A DNA stretch of 15,232 nucleotides from Ochromonadaceae sp. CCMP2298 (Eukaryota; Sar; Synurophyceae; Ochromonadales; Ochromonadaceae): NCBI GenBank assembly GCA_026770595.1, contig MU633891.1, positions 1-15,232 on the forward strand, written 5' to 3'. A program made the position numbers and the translations under genes. How positions within the stretch are numbered: the stretch's first letter is position 1; each line of letters begins with the position of its first letter. The notes beneath the pieces were generated by a model that did not search any database, was not told where the DNA came from, and saw nothing but the letters and a program-made list of their open reading frames with translations. Below, piece by piece: positions 1-8,440 of the stretch.

Positions 1-528
1 ACTTAACCAAATCAACCTCATACGATCTACAATCGCTTGTCTTTGTGCCCACTACGTGTGCGCTTCCTCAAATCAATCGCCATCTAAGAGCAGACATATA
101 ACAGCTTTCCCAAATCCCTATCTGAGAAGAAACGTCAACGTCCGACACTAAGCCCACCAAAGTTTTGAGGAACAGCTCAAAACCCAGCGCCAAAAAAAAA
201 CCGTGTTTCTCCAATTGGCGCGAGTTACCCCCAACTGATCTACACGGATCTCCTTATATCTCGTCTAGAATAGCTCTGTGCTGACTTCTGATAGAAGTTT
301 AGTACAATAAAACAACCATTGCACATCGATCGAGTATGTAATAAATTATCGTTGGATTGAAATTTGCTTGTTCCTCCACTCAAATCCATTTTTGGCGGGG
401 CTTGGCGGCCAGACATCGCGGATGGGGGTTTTGCAGGCGTTGCACACCCTGAGAATTATAAATCGTTGGCTAGAAGGAGCCAAAACGCCATCCATCCTCA
501 GAGGGAAAGGATTTTTTTTAAACATCCA
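1..528. other. AT-rich gene-free stretch
   Basis: No convincing exon is visible in either strand. Open frames here are short and of biased composition. The only structure I see is a small hairpin at 163-182 with 7-bp arms (TTTTGAG and CTCAAAA) around a 6-nt loop. The stretch may be degenerate transposon or intergenic sequence. Confidence 0.5.
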
Positions 529-664
529 AAAGCGCCTAAATGAGAGAATTTAAGATACAGAAAACCCCGCAACCAGAATTCCAAGTCAAATCGAGGATAA
601 TTCGAAGCGAATATTCGTCGCGAAAACCGAATTATTTGCAAAATATCTCTCATTTAGGCACTTT
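529..664. mobile_element. MITE-like element with 19-bp terminal inverted repeats
   Basis: The left arm at 529-547 reads AAAGCGCCTAAATGAGAGA. The right arm at 646-664 is its reverse complement with one mismatch. The 98-bp interior is AT-rich and holds smaller inverted repeats: TAATTCG near 598 pairs with CGAATTA near 630, with CGAATATTCG between them. No open frame is present, so this would be a non-autonomous element. A closely related arm sequence bounds the foldback at 6506-6571. I could not identify a target-site duplication. Confidence 0.5.
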
Positions 665-924
665 AGGCAGGCAAAAAAAAAAAACCTTTTCCCTTTGAGG
701 CTGGCGCTTGGCTACCCGCTCGTCAGGGAAAAGTATTATAGGGACCTTTTGGAGGAGCGAAAAATTAGAATTGTTCGGCAGATGAAAGTGGAGAGGGAAA
801 ACTTCGTTTGATTTTTGCGATTTATTGGCGCCAAATATCGATAAACTCAGAGGCAATCGGTCAATAATGTAAAAAATAACGTGCGAAACACAGAAGATAA
901 ATTATTTCGACGCAAAATGATGTT

Positions 925-1040
925 ACAAGCGGTTGTCGGAAAAGTCTTCCAAAAAAAAAAAAAAATCTTTCAAAAAGATTTCTACATTTTTACTATTTGC
1001 GTCGTTAGGCTGTTTCCCACCGTCCTTCCGAGGAAACGGT
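925..1040 (+). repeat. Dispersed module copy A, upstream of the Harbinger gene
   Basis: This segment reads as a GTCTTC motif, an A-rich tract, a block resembling TTTCTACATTTTTA, and a GC-rich end containing TTTCCCACCGTCCTTCCGAG. The same order of blocks appears on the minus strand at 12903-12797. A weaker match lies on the minus strand around 10290-10200. Copies A and 12903-12797 end about 170 bp before an ATG in the same orientation, so a promoter or transposon-end role is possible. That role is inference. Confidence 0.5.
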
Positions 1041-1210
1041 CGAGAAAACTTCCGAGAAGCTCTGCGAGAAATCTTCCGAGTTCCCCTGGGATTCAAATCA
1101 CGGTGAGCATTTCTCCGAGCTCCAAATCGAGCAATTGTGCGAGCTTTCTTGGTCTTTCAAATATCTTCACTGTGTGATCATTTGAATGTTGCGGCTCATT
1201 TGAATCTCAG

Positions 1211-3275
1211 ATGTGCTTGTGGCACATGTTGGCCGTCTCTGGGTGTGCGCGCAGCTCCCATCTTCCGTCGGTAAGTCACAATTTGACTCCCTGAGCATCT
1301 TGATCGATATCCAACTTCTCTAACCATGTCCCATCTCCCTCCAGACTATGCGATGCGCTCCATATATCGTCCTCGGCGCGGCGCCTGCTGCCTTCTCCAT
1401 CTTCGACTCGTACGGTATGCAAAGCCGTTTTAGCCTTGGCCGCCGAGGTCGTGAGAGCTCAGGCAGCAGCTCGTCCAATGCTACCACGCTGGACGGGGAC
1501 GACACAGATGATGACTGGGATGTACTGTACATCAGATCCCGCAGACAGGTAGGGCTGTATTCACTCACTGCATACCTTCATTGCTTTAACCTCATAACCT
1601 TCTTACCCTCCAGCGCATCTTCAAGGAGACTGGCCCCCCGCGCATGACCCGCTGTCTGCAGTACAACGGGTACCTCAACCGCGACTACTTCTGTGTCCAT
1701 GACTATAGGACCTCTGTCTGGGGCAAGATGCTGACGGATGGCCTGTATCGCGTCCCAGGCACCAAGGCCTGCAAATATTTCCGCTGCCGCTTCCGTGTCC
1801 CTGCGCCCATCTTCCACGAGCTCGTAGAGATGTGCGACCTGCACAACATCTTCAAGTGCTCTACCAGAGACGCTGCCGCGCGCATTGGTGTCCCAATAGA
1901 GATGAAGGTCCTCGCCTGTCTCCGTGTCCTTGACCGTGGAGCCGTCTTCGACGATATTGAAGAGCTCTCCGGCATGTCCAAGTCGACTGCGCATCGCTCT
2001 TTCAAGGCGTTTATACGCAACTTCTCCAGGCAGTTCCTCGACGAGTATGTGTACTCACCTGAGGGTGACGCTCTCGTGCGCACCATGGTCGTAGACTCTC
2101 GTCTTGGCTTCGACGGCACCTTCGGGAGCACGGACTGCGTCCACGTGAAGATGGATCAGTGTCTTTCTGAGCTCTACTGGCGGCATAGGGGCAAGGAGGG
2201 GTATCCCACCCTAGTCTACTCTGTTGCAGTCGATCACTCTCGTCGGATCATATCTTCGACTGCTTCATTTCAGGGAAACCGCAACGACCGCACCATCATG
2301 CTCTATGACTCGCACGTCAGAGGCGTCCACAACTCAACCATCCCTAAGACGAGGGTGTCCTTCGAGCTTTTGAAGAAGGACGGCACCTCCATCAAGAAGG
2401 GGAACAAGGACGTCTTCCTAATCTGCGATAACGGGTATCGTAGGTGGAAATCGATGATAGCCCCCTTCGGTCTTACCTCTATGCGCGAGGAGCGGCTCTG
2501 GAGCGAGGGCCTCGAGTTAGTCCGCAAGGACGTCGAGTGCATCTTCAGGGTGATGAAGGCCCGCTTTCGAGGTGTCCGCTACGGAGTGCGCCTTCAATCC
2601 CCCCACGAGATCGACAGTCTGTGGTTTTCTTGCTGCATTCTGCACAACATGCTGCTAATGTCAGATGGGTTTGCCTCAGTTCTCAACTCCGAGGCGGCCT
2701 GGGAGGCCTTGGATCCAGAGGACGATGGAGGGCGCGCCTCCCTTCAGATGGCCCGTGCTGACGAGATCCCCCCCCTGTTCCCAGCAGCCCTCCCAGAGCC
2801 AGAGGTACCTCGCCCTCCTCGGTTCCCTGCACTGGAGGTGTATAACAGCATGCTAGTACAGGCTGTAGCCCATGTACCTGAAACCCCTCTCCGTCTGCTT
2901 GCGCAGAACATCCAGACCTCTACGGTCGACTTGCCGAACGGTGATGGCCAAGGGGACGAGATCCAAGAAGTTTTTGAGCAGGAGTCTGAGCCTGGGTTCA
3001 TCAAGTTGCGCAAAGAGCTGGTGGAGCACTATGCTGTACGCTGGGAGCGTGGAGACCTGCAGTGGCCCAGGGCAGTCATCCAGGCCGAACAAGCTGCAGC
3101 GTCCGCTGGACAAGCGCCACGCAATGTTTCGTTCGTTGTGCGCCAAGACGATGAGCTCGAGTACGACGAGGATAGGTGGGAGGACCCTTACAGAGAGCAC
3201 GAGACCAACAGTCTCGTCGCTCCTCCACTCGCAACCGCCACCACCCTAACTCCTCCCGCAAACTACCTTTTGTAG
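1211..3275 (+). CDS. PIF/Harbinger-type DDE transposase, three exons
   Basis: This is a cut-and-paste DNA transposase of the Harbinger/plant transposon protein type (DDE_Tnp_4-like), expected to act in the nucleus. My model is 1211-1270, 1345-1548 and 1614-3275, giving 641 residues. Intron 1 starts GTAAGT and ends CCTCCAG. Intron 2 (65 nt) starts GTAGGG and ends CCCTCCAG. Both are phase 0, and the frame runs through all three exons. A helix-turn-helix region lies around residues 180-230. The catalytic triad is visible: D262 in GSTDCVHV, D313 in GNRNDRTIM and E396 in KDVECIFRVMKARFR, followed by the family motif CCILHNMLL. The C-terminal 200 residues are proline-rich and then acidic. No stop or frameshift breaks the catalytic domain, so it may be recently active. 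The first exon (20 residues) is the least certain part; ATG 1348 is the alternative start. No matching terminal repeats or Myb-like partner gene were recognised nearby. Confidence 0.85.
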
Positions 3276-3612
3276 ACTTTGGGTAAATCGGCAGCTACTG
3301 TGAATTTCCCCGTCCGTCAAGCACACCTATATTTAATATATAGCATGTTTAGGACTTTTTTATCATAGTAGTCTATAGTTAGTAGACTAGACAGATCTGA
3401 AGTACACCTTTCTGTAACTGGTAACAAAAAACTTGGCCGAAAACCAGTTTTGGGACAATTTTTTGAGGTTTTGAACACTGCTCGCCTTTTGCGGAGAGAC
3501 CGCAAACATTGACCGACTGGTCAATTGAACCCTTGATTGGCTCTTTTATAGGTCTGGTCATTGTCTATCCGGGGTGGACTCTTTTGTCGGTATTCTATAG
3601 ACAGCTTTCGCA
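3276..3612. other. AT-rich spacer with two adjacent hairpins
   Basis: This stretch follows the Harbinger gene and has no coding signal. It contains two short hairpins side by side. At 3488-3506, TTTGCGG pairs with CCGCAAA around a 5-nt loop. At 3508-3525, ATTGACC pairs with GGTCAAT around a 4-nt loop. A 7-bp inverted repeat, AACTGGT with ACCAGTT, lies just upstream near 3415-3455. The right end of the Harbinger element may lie here, but I found no arm matching the left side. Confidence 0.4.
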
Positions 3613-4437
3613 ATGAAGCGTCTCGCGTGAATCAATCCCGAGTACTTGGAGATCAGGAAATCCAGGGACTCGAACAAAGGGAAGGCTCTGTTCTGGATCG
3701 GACCAGACCATGATGGCAACATTCGCCCTCTTGCGATACCTTGTGGGGGGGTCGAGATCAATGCCAGATTTCTGCGCAATCTAACGAAAAACGGGCCAGT
3801 TGTCCACGCCGGTCTGACATCTTACATCGCGCTAGGCTGCGATGACGAGGTGGATGAAGATGACCAGCCTGTGGAGCAGAAGATCTGGGTCGGCCACCCT
3901 TTCAACTGGGGCAAACTAAGGGGGCCTCCTGAAGGGGACAACTGGTGGGGGGCAAGTGTCAACCAAGGCACGTTCCCCAAGCCGGCCTCCGAGCGCATTT
4001 CAGAGGTACGTCTAGTAGACGTGTGCGGCACACTCTACCCACCTGACTTCCCCAACCACGACCCAGCCTGTATGGTGGCTTGGGTATTGGAGGGTCAAGT
4101 ACACTTTTCTGATGAGCTAGAGGGGTCTTACAACCTTACCACATCAGGTCGCACCATGAATTCCCTGGGGTACAAGGCACCCCCGCCTGCACCTACGACA
4201 CCAAAGTTTGGCCGGGCACGCGAGGAGTCTAATCAAGCGGCCCTAAGGACGAGGGAGGTAAAGATCGCTGAAGCTGCTGAAGAGAGGAGACAAGCCCGCC
4301 TACAGGCTCAGGCGCTGCTAGCCTCCAAGGCGAAGGTGTTGGAGAAGCAGAGGGTGGACGGCATGGCGCACAAGGCTCACCTTGGTAAGAAGAGAAAGCA
4401 CGTTCGTGATGAGTGGGAGGAAGGGGACAACTTGTAA
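3613..4437 (+). CDS. Hypothetical nuclear protein, start region broken by in-frame TGA
   Basis: I do not recognise the family. From 3631 to the stop at 4435-4437 the frame is open for 268 codons of GC-rich, protein-like sequence. A globular part (roughly the first 185 residues) is rich in Trp, Gly and Pro, with segments such as KALFWIGPDHDGNIRPL and KIWVGHPFNWGKLRG. It is followed by a charged Ala/Glu/Arg helix that is probably a coiled coil. A basic nuclear-localisation-like cluster (GKKRKHVRDEW) lies near the end. The only nearby in-frame ATG is at 3613, but codon 6 (3628-3630) is TGA. So either the gene carries a nonsense mutation, or the true start lies in an upstream exon spliced in between about 3631 and 3660. 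The gene converges with the minus-strand gene ending at 4555, with a gap of 117 bp. The reading frame is secure; the start and function are not. Confidence 0.6.
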
Positions 4438-4554
4438 TTGACATGCTCATAAAGGAAGATGAATACGAGTGGGTATTTGGGATAGTGAAAGAAAAGTGGC
4501 ATTCAGGCGCGTTCAAACATTAAGCTTAATCAAACAGAGATAGCATATGGTAAT
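4438..4554. other. Short convergent intergenic spacer
   Basis: This is the 3' junction between the plus gene ending at 4437 and the minus gene ending at 4555. It is AT-richer than either gene and contains ATAAAGGAAG on the plus strand and TTTGATTAAGC on the minus strand. It presumably holds both polyadenylation regions. No strong hairpin is seen. Confidence 0.35.
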
Positions 4555-5410
4555 CTATTCCTGGCCCATCATGGGATCAGCATCAAAGTTGTCGAGTGCG
4601 GCAATTAGATCATGGTCAATATCAGGGCCTTGAATGCTCATGTTGCCCAGCCCATACAGAACTTGCTGAGAGTTACCAGAGGAAGATGTCCCAGCAGATG
4701 AAGGTCTGGTGCTCCCTTCGCCAAAGGGAAAGACATCACCAGACTGGGAGCTCTCCCAGCCGCCGGTGCGCGGCATCTGTGTGGAGCGCTCGGGACAGAG
4801 GTCATCCACGCTCGCCATGCGCATGCGCACACGGCGCGCCTTGAGCTCTTGGACAGCTTGGGACTCGGTGTAGTCGACAGCCTCCGACGCGTAGTGAATC
4901 GCCTGATTCATCAGGTTCGCAGCAAGCACGACGGTGTTCTTCTCCTGCTGGCAGAGCAGCATCTGCTCCGACATGGGGGAGGGGGTTCTTGTCCCCTGGG
5001 ACTGAGGGGCGGCATCCGCCGAACCACCAGTGACCTGCTGCCTGCCCAGCCCTCGCGCCTGCCGTCTGGTAGCCGCACGGCCAGTAAGAGCAACGACACA
5101 AATATCAGCAGTGTGGCGCTCCAAGTACTCAGAGGTCGTCTGTGCTGGTCCGCCACGCTCACGTCCTCTTGGAGTGCGCAGGAAGAAACGGTCCAAGTGA
5201 AAGGGCCCAAGGCAGACCCAAGCAAACCAATCCTTGATGATGTCTGCATAGATCCCTGCGTTCTTCAGCATCTTGGGCAACAGCTCCCACTTGGTAGTAC
5301 CGCTCTTCAGATGGGGCCAGTCCACACCCCTCCAGATGGGTAAGTATGAGTTAGTGAAACGCTTCTTCAGATCGCCGACGAACTTCTTAACGAGGAGGTC
5401 ACCTCTGACA
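4555..5410 (-). CDS. Hypothetical protein, 3' exon of a gene with unknown 5' end
   Basis: I do not recognise the family. The minus frame is open from about 5445 down to TAG at 4557-4555, but has no ATG in its first part. It is therefore probably a terminal exon, or a gene that has lost its start. Plausible acceptor AGs on the minus strand are at 5412-5411 (TGTTTTCCAG) and 5406-5405. The N-terminal part is basic and aromatic, including FTNSYLPIWRGVDWPHLKSG and DWFAWVCLGPFHLDRFFLRT. A middle part is Gln/Arg/Gly-rich. A likely helical segment (MSEQMLLCQQEKNTVVLAAN) follows. The tail is Ser/Gly-rich and then acidic, ending near LDNFDADPMMG. The convergent arrangement with the gene at 3613-4437 resembles the two-gene transposon at 10312-12796, so the pair may be the cargo of another element. 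That is inference. Confidence 0.55.
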
Positions 5411-6505
5411 CTGGAAAACAGTTCTCCCCATAGGTGTTGCTTTCCTCATGCGTTTTCCCCATATATGGGGAAACAAAACCACAGGCGTTTCACATCGGCT
5501 GTAACAAATCAGAGAAATAAATGAAAAAAACTATTTCCCTGAGGAGACCTCTTTCTTTTTAGAAAAATCCGCGCAGAATTTTCTGTTTGGGCAAGGAGGC
5601 CAGAGAAGTTGGCATACACGACAGGGAAGTTATTTTCCTTGAGAGAATTCCCTGGAGCAGCCTATCACAGCAGATTTATAACTCTCATTTTTGAGGTTGG
5701 GATGAATACAAATAATTTCTTTCCTTGTATCTTGCCAACTCGACGCCTTCCAGTGGCAGGGAAGCTTGCCAGAAGCATCAGGGAACCTCAATGCTGGAGC
5801 GACAGCGAAAAACTACTTGAACCTGGGATGAAGAACAGTCATCGCAGAATCCAGATTCCGATTCCCATTAGCCAATCATTCTTGATTCCAGCACTATTGT
5901 TCTAATGCAATGGCCCAGCACTGATCATCATGAGTAGTAGTGCGGCTACGGAGCGGTCTAAAGCGCAATGTAGTCGCATGAGCGAAATCCATGCTGAGAG
6001 GAATGACCGCGCGGAAGCGCATCGGATTGTCCTGCAGAACCATTCGAAAAAGATACATGTCAGCTACAGCTTTGATATGAAGGAAGCTGACGGAGATAAT
6101 GGTGCGAATGACGTTGCTGTGAATGACGTTTGTCATCCAGCGCACAGTACTTGCGAGTAAACGCCTCGCTATAAATAACGTTGAAGCTTGCAGGAAATCC
6201 CAGTGGCTTAAAAAGTGGAATAGCTGATTGCAGAGACGTTCTGCTAGACCAAGAAGATAGTTCTGCTTCTTAGCGAACTTCTTCTTCGCCATTCTCGTAC
6301 AGCACCTTCGAGAGACTGACTGGGAATGAAGACTGACTGGGAGCTGCGTGGTGTGGTACTGGTATATGCGATCCGAGATGAAGAGGGCTTGCCGCAAGCG
6401 TAGAGGGCTGCAAAAAATATTCTATCCCCAGGCTGGCTGATCCTGGAACTTTAAGTTCCCCCTTAGGAAGAAACCTGGAGCAGAAAAAACACTGAACAGC
6501 CCCCC
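5411..6505. other. Degenerate AT-rich region without a supported gene
   Basis: Open frames on both strands are interrupted and mutually antisense. A 20-bp palindrome, TTTCCCCATATATGGGGAAA, lies at 5454-5473. It resembles the G/C foldbacks near 8426-8436. A 34-bp segment beginning at 5930 recurs at 8163. A minus-strand frame (6292-5894, 132 codons) and a plus frame (5930-6160, 76 codons) overlap across it, and neither can be chosen with confidence. The region looks like decayed transposon or gene sequence. Confidence 0.4.
5930..5963 (+). repeat. Short dispersed repeat, copy 1
   Basis: This copy begins ATGAGTAGTAGTGCGGCTAC and matches 8163-8196 at 30 of 34 positions. The differences are an AGT/GTA block and one C-to-T change. 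Both copies begin with ATG and are open on both strands. One change is silent on the minus strand but alters the plus-strand residue, so neither strand is clearly the coding one. Confidence 0.5.
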
Positions 6506-6571
6506 AAAAGCGCATATATGGGTGAAACAGAAACTTTTGACTGTACCAGTTTCACTCATATAGGCGCTTTT
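6506..6571. mobile_element. Foldback element related to the 529-664 element
   Basis: The left arm 6506-6528 (beginning AAAAGCGCATATATGGGTGA) and the right arm 6549-6571 are inverted copies that differ at 2 of 23 positions, around a 20-nt centre. The right arm read inward, AAAAGCGCCTATATGAGTGA, is nearly the arm of the 529-664 element. The two probably belong to one family, this copy having lost its interior. Confidence 0.5.
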
Positions 6572-6689
6572 GACGGGTTGTTCCAGTTTTCAAAAAACAG
6601 TTGGAGTTGACCATTTTCAAAAATCACTTTCGACTCCAATACTACCTGCAAACGCATTCTTCGACTCTTTCGCGCTCACAAAATCAGTC

Positions 6690-7614
6690 ATGAATAGTAA
6701 CGGACTTTTGGGTGTCCAAACGATGCACGGGAGCTTCCAAACGACATTAGAAGAGCGCCAGAGAATGAACCCGCTATCCTCGATGAGCGACGTGGACACC
6801 ACCATTGATGGTCGCAGAATGTCCCGGATAGAACAAACTCTTGTGCTTGTGCAGCAGCAGTTAGCTGTGTTCCAAAGCATTTACGGACACGACCAAGCTT
6901 ATAATAAGGTCATACGCAGAAAAGAGCAGAGAGCATCTGGGTTCAGCTTTACAAAGGAAAATGTTCATTCGTTCTTCGAAAAGGAGTTCGAACATGTGAT
7001 GTACTCCGCGTTAGACCGGTCTATCGCACTTGCCCGACTAAAGTGAGATCGATTGTTTTTATGACGCGCTTTATGATTTTCTCACGCCATACCTCATGCC
7101 TCCCTTCCCGAACAGATCTATCTTAACTGGTGAGGAAGAAGAAGCTATCGGCAGTGAGGCGAGAGATATCGCGTAAATATCAGGTTTCTTGGTCTCACTT
7201 AGAACCCCCAAGAGCCTAGCGAGGCGACAGTTTCACAACTTTCTCCTAGCTTGTTGGAACGGTCTTCCTGCTTACATCGACAAGGAGGACCCAGGCCATA
7301 CAGTATGGCCAAAGGATTTCGACCTGGGATTCTTGTACGCGCTCTTTAGCAAGAGCATTACAAAGTACCTCTTCGACGATAACGATGCGCTATCAGACGT
7401 GATCGATGGGACGCCCGCACACATCAAGTTCATGACAAGCAAAGGTACGAACTTCTATTAAATTACCGTGCAATATTCTAACTGTATATTTAAATTTTCT
7501 TCGGCAGAGATATTTAATGACGTGCGGACCAATTTCAAGGAGAATAGAAAAGGCGTCAAGCGGGCGATCAAGAAAACGAGGCCGGATCTTCCAGAGAGAT
7601 CGCCATGGCAATGA
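6690..7614 (+). CDS. Hypothetical protein, four-exon model with a 14-nt microexon
   Basis: I do not recognise the family. The model is 6690-7042, 7116-7129, 7184-7444 and 7508-7614, giving 244 residues. Introns are 73, 54 and 63 nt and have GT-AG ends: GTGAGA to CGAACAG, GTGAGG to ATATCAG, and GTACGA to TTCGGCAG. The last carries TTCTAAC as a good branch site. The microexon is needed to skip a TAA at 7174-7176, and with it the frame stays open across every junction. Residues about 45-70 look like a helical or coiled segment (RMSRIEQTLVLVQQQLAVFQ). Later parts are basic (FKENRKGVKRAIKKTRP). If the second intron is retained, the protein would end at the TAA. A further donor (7630) and acceptor (7779) suggest an additional 3' exon in another frame. 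The exon-like stretches are convincing; the exact structure is not. Confidence 0.45.
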
Positions 7615-7629
7615 TGCCGCTTCGGGCAG

Positions 7630-7864
7630 GTACGTCTCATTCCATCCTTATGGACATTCTTTCACCCATTTCCCCTTGGTCCCAAAACAGGAAAATTCCA
7701 GGTTGATTTTTTCTGTCTTTTTTTCCCCTGTTGGGAAAAATTAATCTAATCTTTTATCTTTTCTATTGTCCTTTGGCAGGAGGAGCAGCAATATTTCTGC
7801 TAACCAGGTATTTCAAGATATAGCCAAAGCCTCTCAGTCCAGTGATGGCTCCGCGGACAAGTGA
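7630..7864 (+). other. Possible extra intron (7630-7779) and 3' exon (7780-7864)
   Basis: A strong donor, GGGCAG followed by GTACGT at 7630, faces a good acceptor, CCTTTGGCAG ending at 7779. The following 85 nt read as a short Ser/Ala/Gln-rich peptide ending in TGA at 7862-7864. The frame that fits this junction is not the frame in which the preceding exon is joined, so it may belong to an alternative transcript or to a decayed gene. Confidence 0.3.
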
Positions 7865-8325
7865 TGGCTGGTAGCGGCAGTAGCAGCAGCAACGACAGTA
7901 GCAATAGTAGTAGCAATAGAGAATACGGTGAAGGTGCTGCTGCTGATGAGGATGAGGATGAGGCGAATGATAATGATTTCTATGGTAAATAATCAGAGGA
8001 CCTTTGAATATGGAATATCTTTTTTACGTTGAAGTACCTGTCGCAACGGCGACCCAAAGTCCACATCAGGCCCTCCCAACCAATGTCAGGAAAGCATTTT
8101 ATGAGTAGGGAGAAGGAACGTCAAATTATTAAAGGAACTACTGGCCTCTAGTTCTGACTACCATGAGTGTAAGTGCGGCTACGGAGTGGTCTAAAGGGCT
8201 TCAGCGACGTCTATTCTGTGCGAGAAGCACGCCAGGAAGAGCAAAGGATAGCCCAAGCGGTAAAGGAACACTAGTTATACATAAGTTCTTCCTTGAAGTT
8301 CTCAATTTCTTCCCTGATAGCGGTC
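7865..8325. other. Low-complexity and degenerate sequence, no supported gene
   Basis: From 7875 to about 7980 the sequence is dominated by AGC/AGT/AAT and then GAT/GAG trinucleotides. On the plus strand this reads as a Ser/Asn run followed by an acidic Asp/Glu run from an ATG at 7864 to a TAA at 7990-7992 (42 residues). It could be a short acidic peptide or simply repeat expansion. The second copy of the 34-bp repeat lies at 8163-8196. Nothing else is convincing. Confidence 0.4.
8163..8196 (+). repeat. Short dispersed repeat, copy 2
   Basis: This is the partner of 5930-5963. In this copy the ATGAGT is followed by GTAAGT, which would be a perfect splice donor. Similarity fades quickly on both sides. 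Confidence 0.5.
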
Positions 8326-8440
8326 ATGGGGAAAGTTCCCCTTAAAAAGGGAAAGTCCCCATAAGGGGAAACTGTGGGGTTTTATCCCTATGGGGATAAA
8401 ATTGGGGTAAAATTCCCCCTATATGGGGAAAACTGGTTAC
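8326..8440. repeat. Cluster of G/C-run foldbacks
   Basis: Successive short palindromes of CCCC and GGGG runs occur here. TCCCC pairs with GGGGA around ATAA near 8355-8370. TTTTATCCC pairs with GGGATAAAA near 8379-8402. TTCCCC pairs with GGGGAA around CTATAT near 8413-8430. The 3' end of the minus-strand frame that stops at 8342 is read through this cluster, so the last 30 or so residues of that gene are suspect. Confidence 0.5.

Noticed and set aside
650-1177. Short frames in the AT-rich region upstream of the Harbinger gene (881-1177 plus, 650-856 minus)
   Set aside because: They run through homopolymer A or T tracts and the dispersed module. A similar frame at 12789-13004 arises only because the module is repeated there.
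1578-2131. Minus-strand open frames opposite the Harbinger transposase
   Set aside because: They are antisense shadows of a well-supported gene with conserved catalytic motifs on the plus strand.
5894-6292. Minus-strand 132-codon frame starting MAKKKFAKKQ
   Set aside because: It overlaps an equally open plus-strand frame (5930-6160), has no recognised motif, and the repeat comparison with 8163-8196 does not favour either strand.
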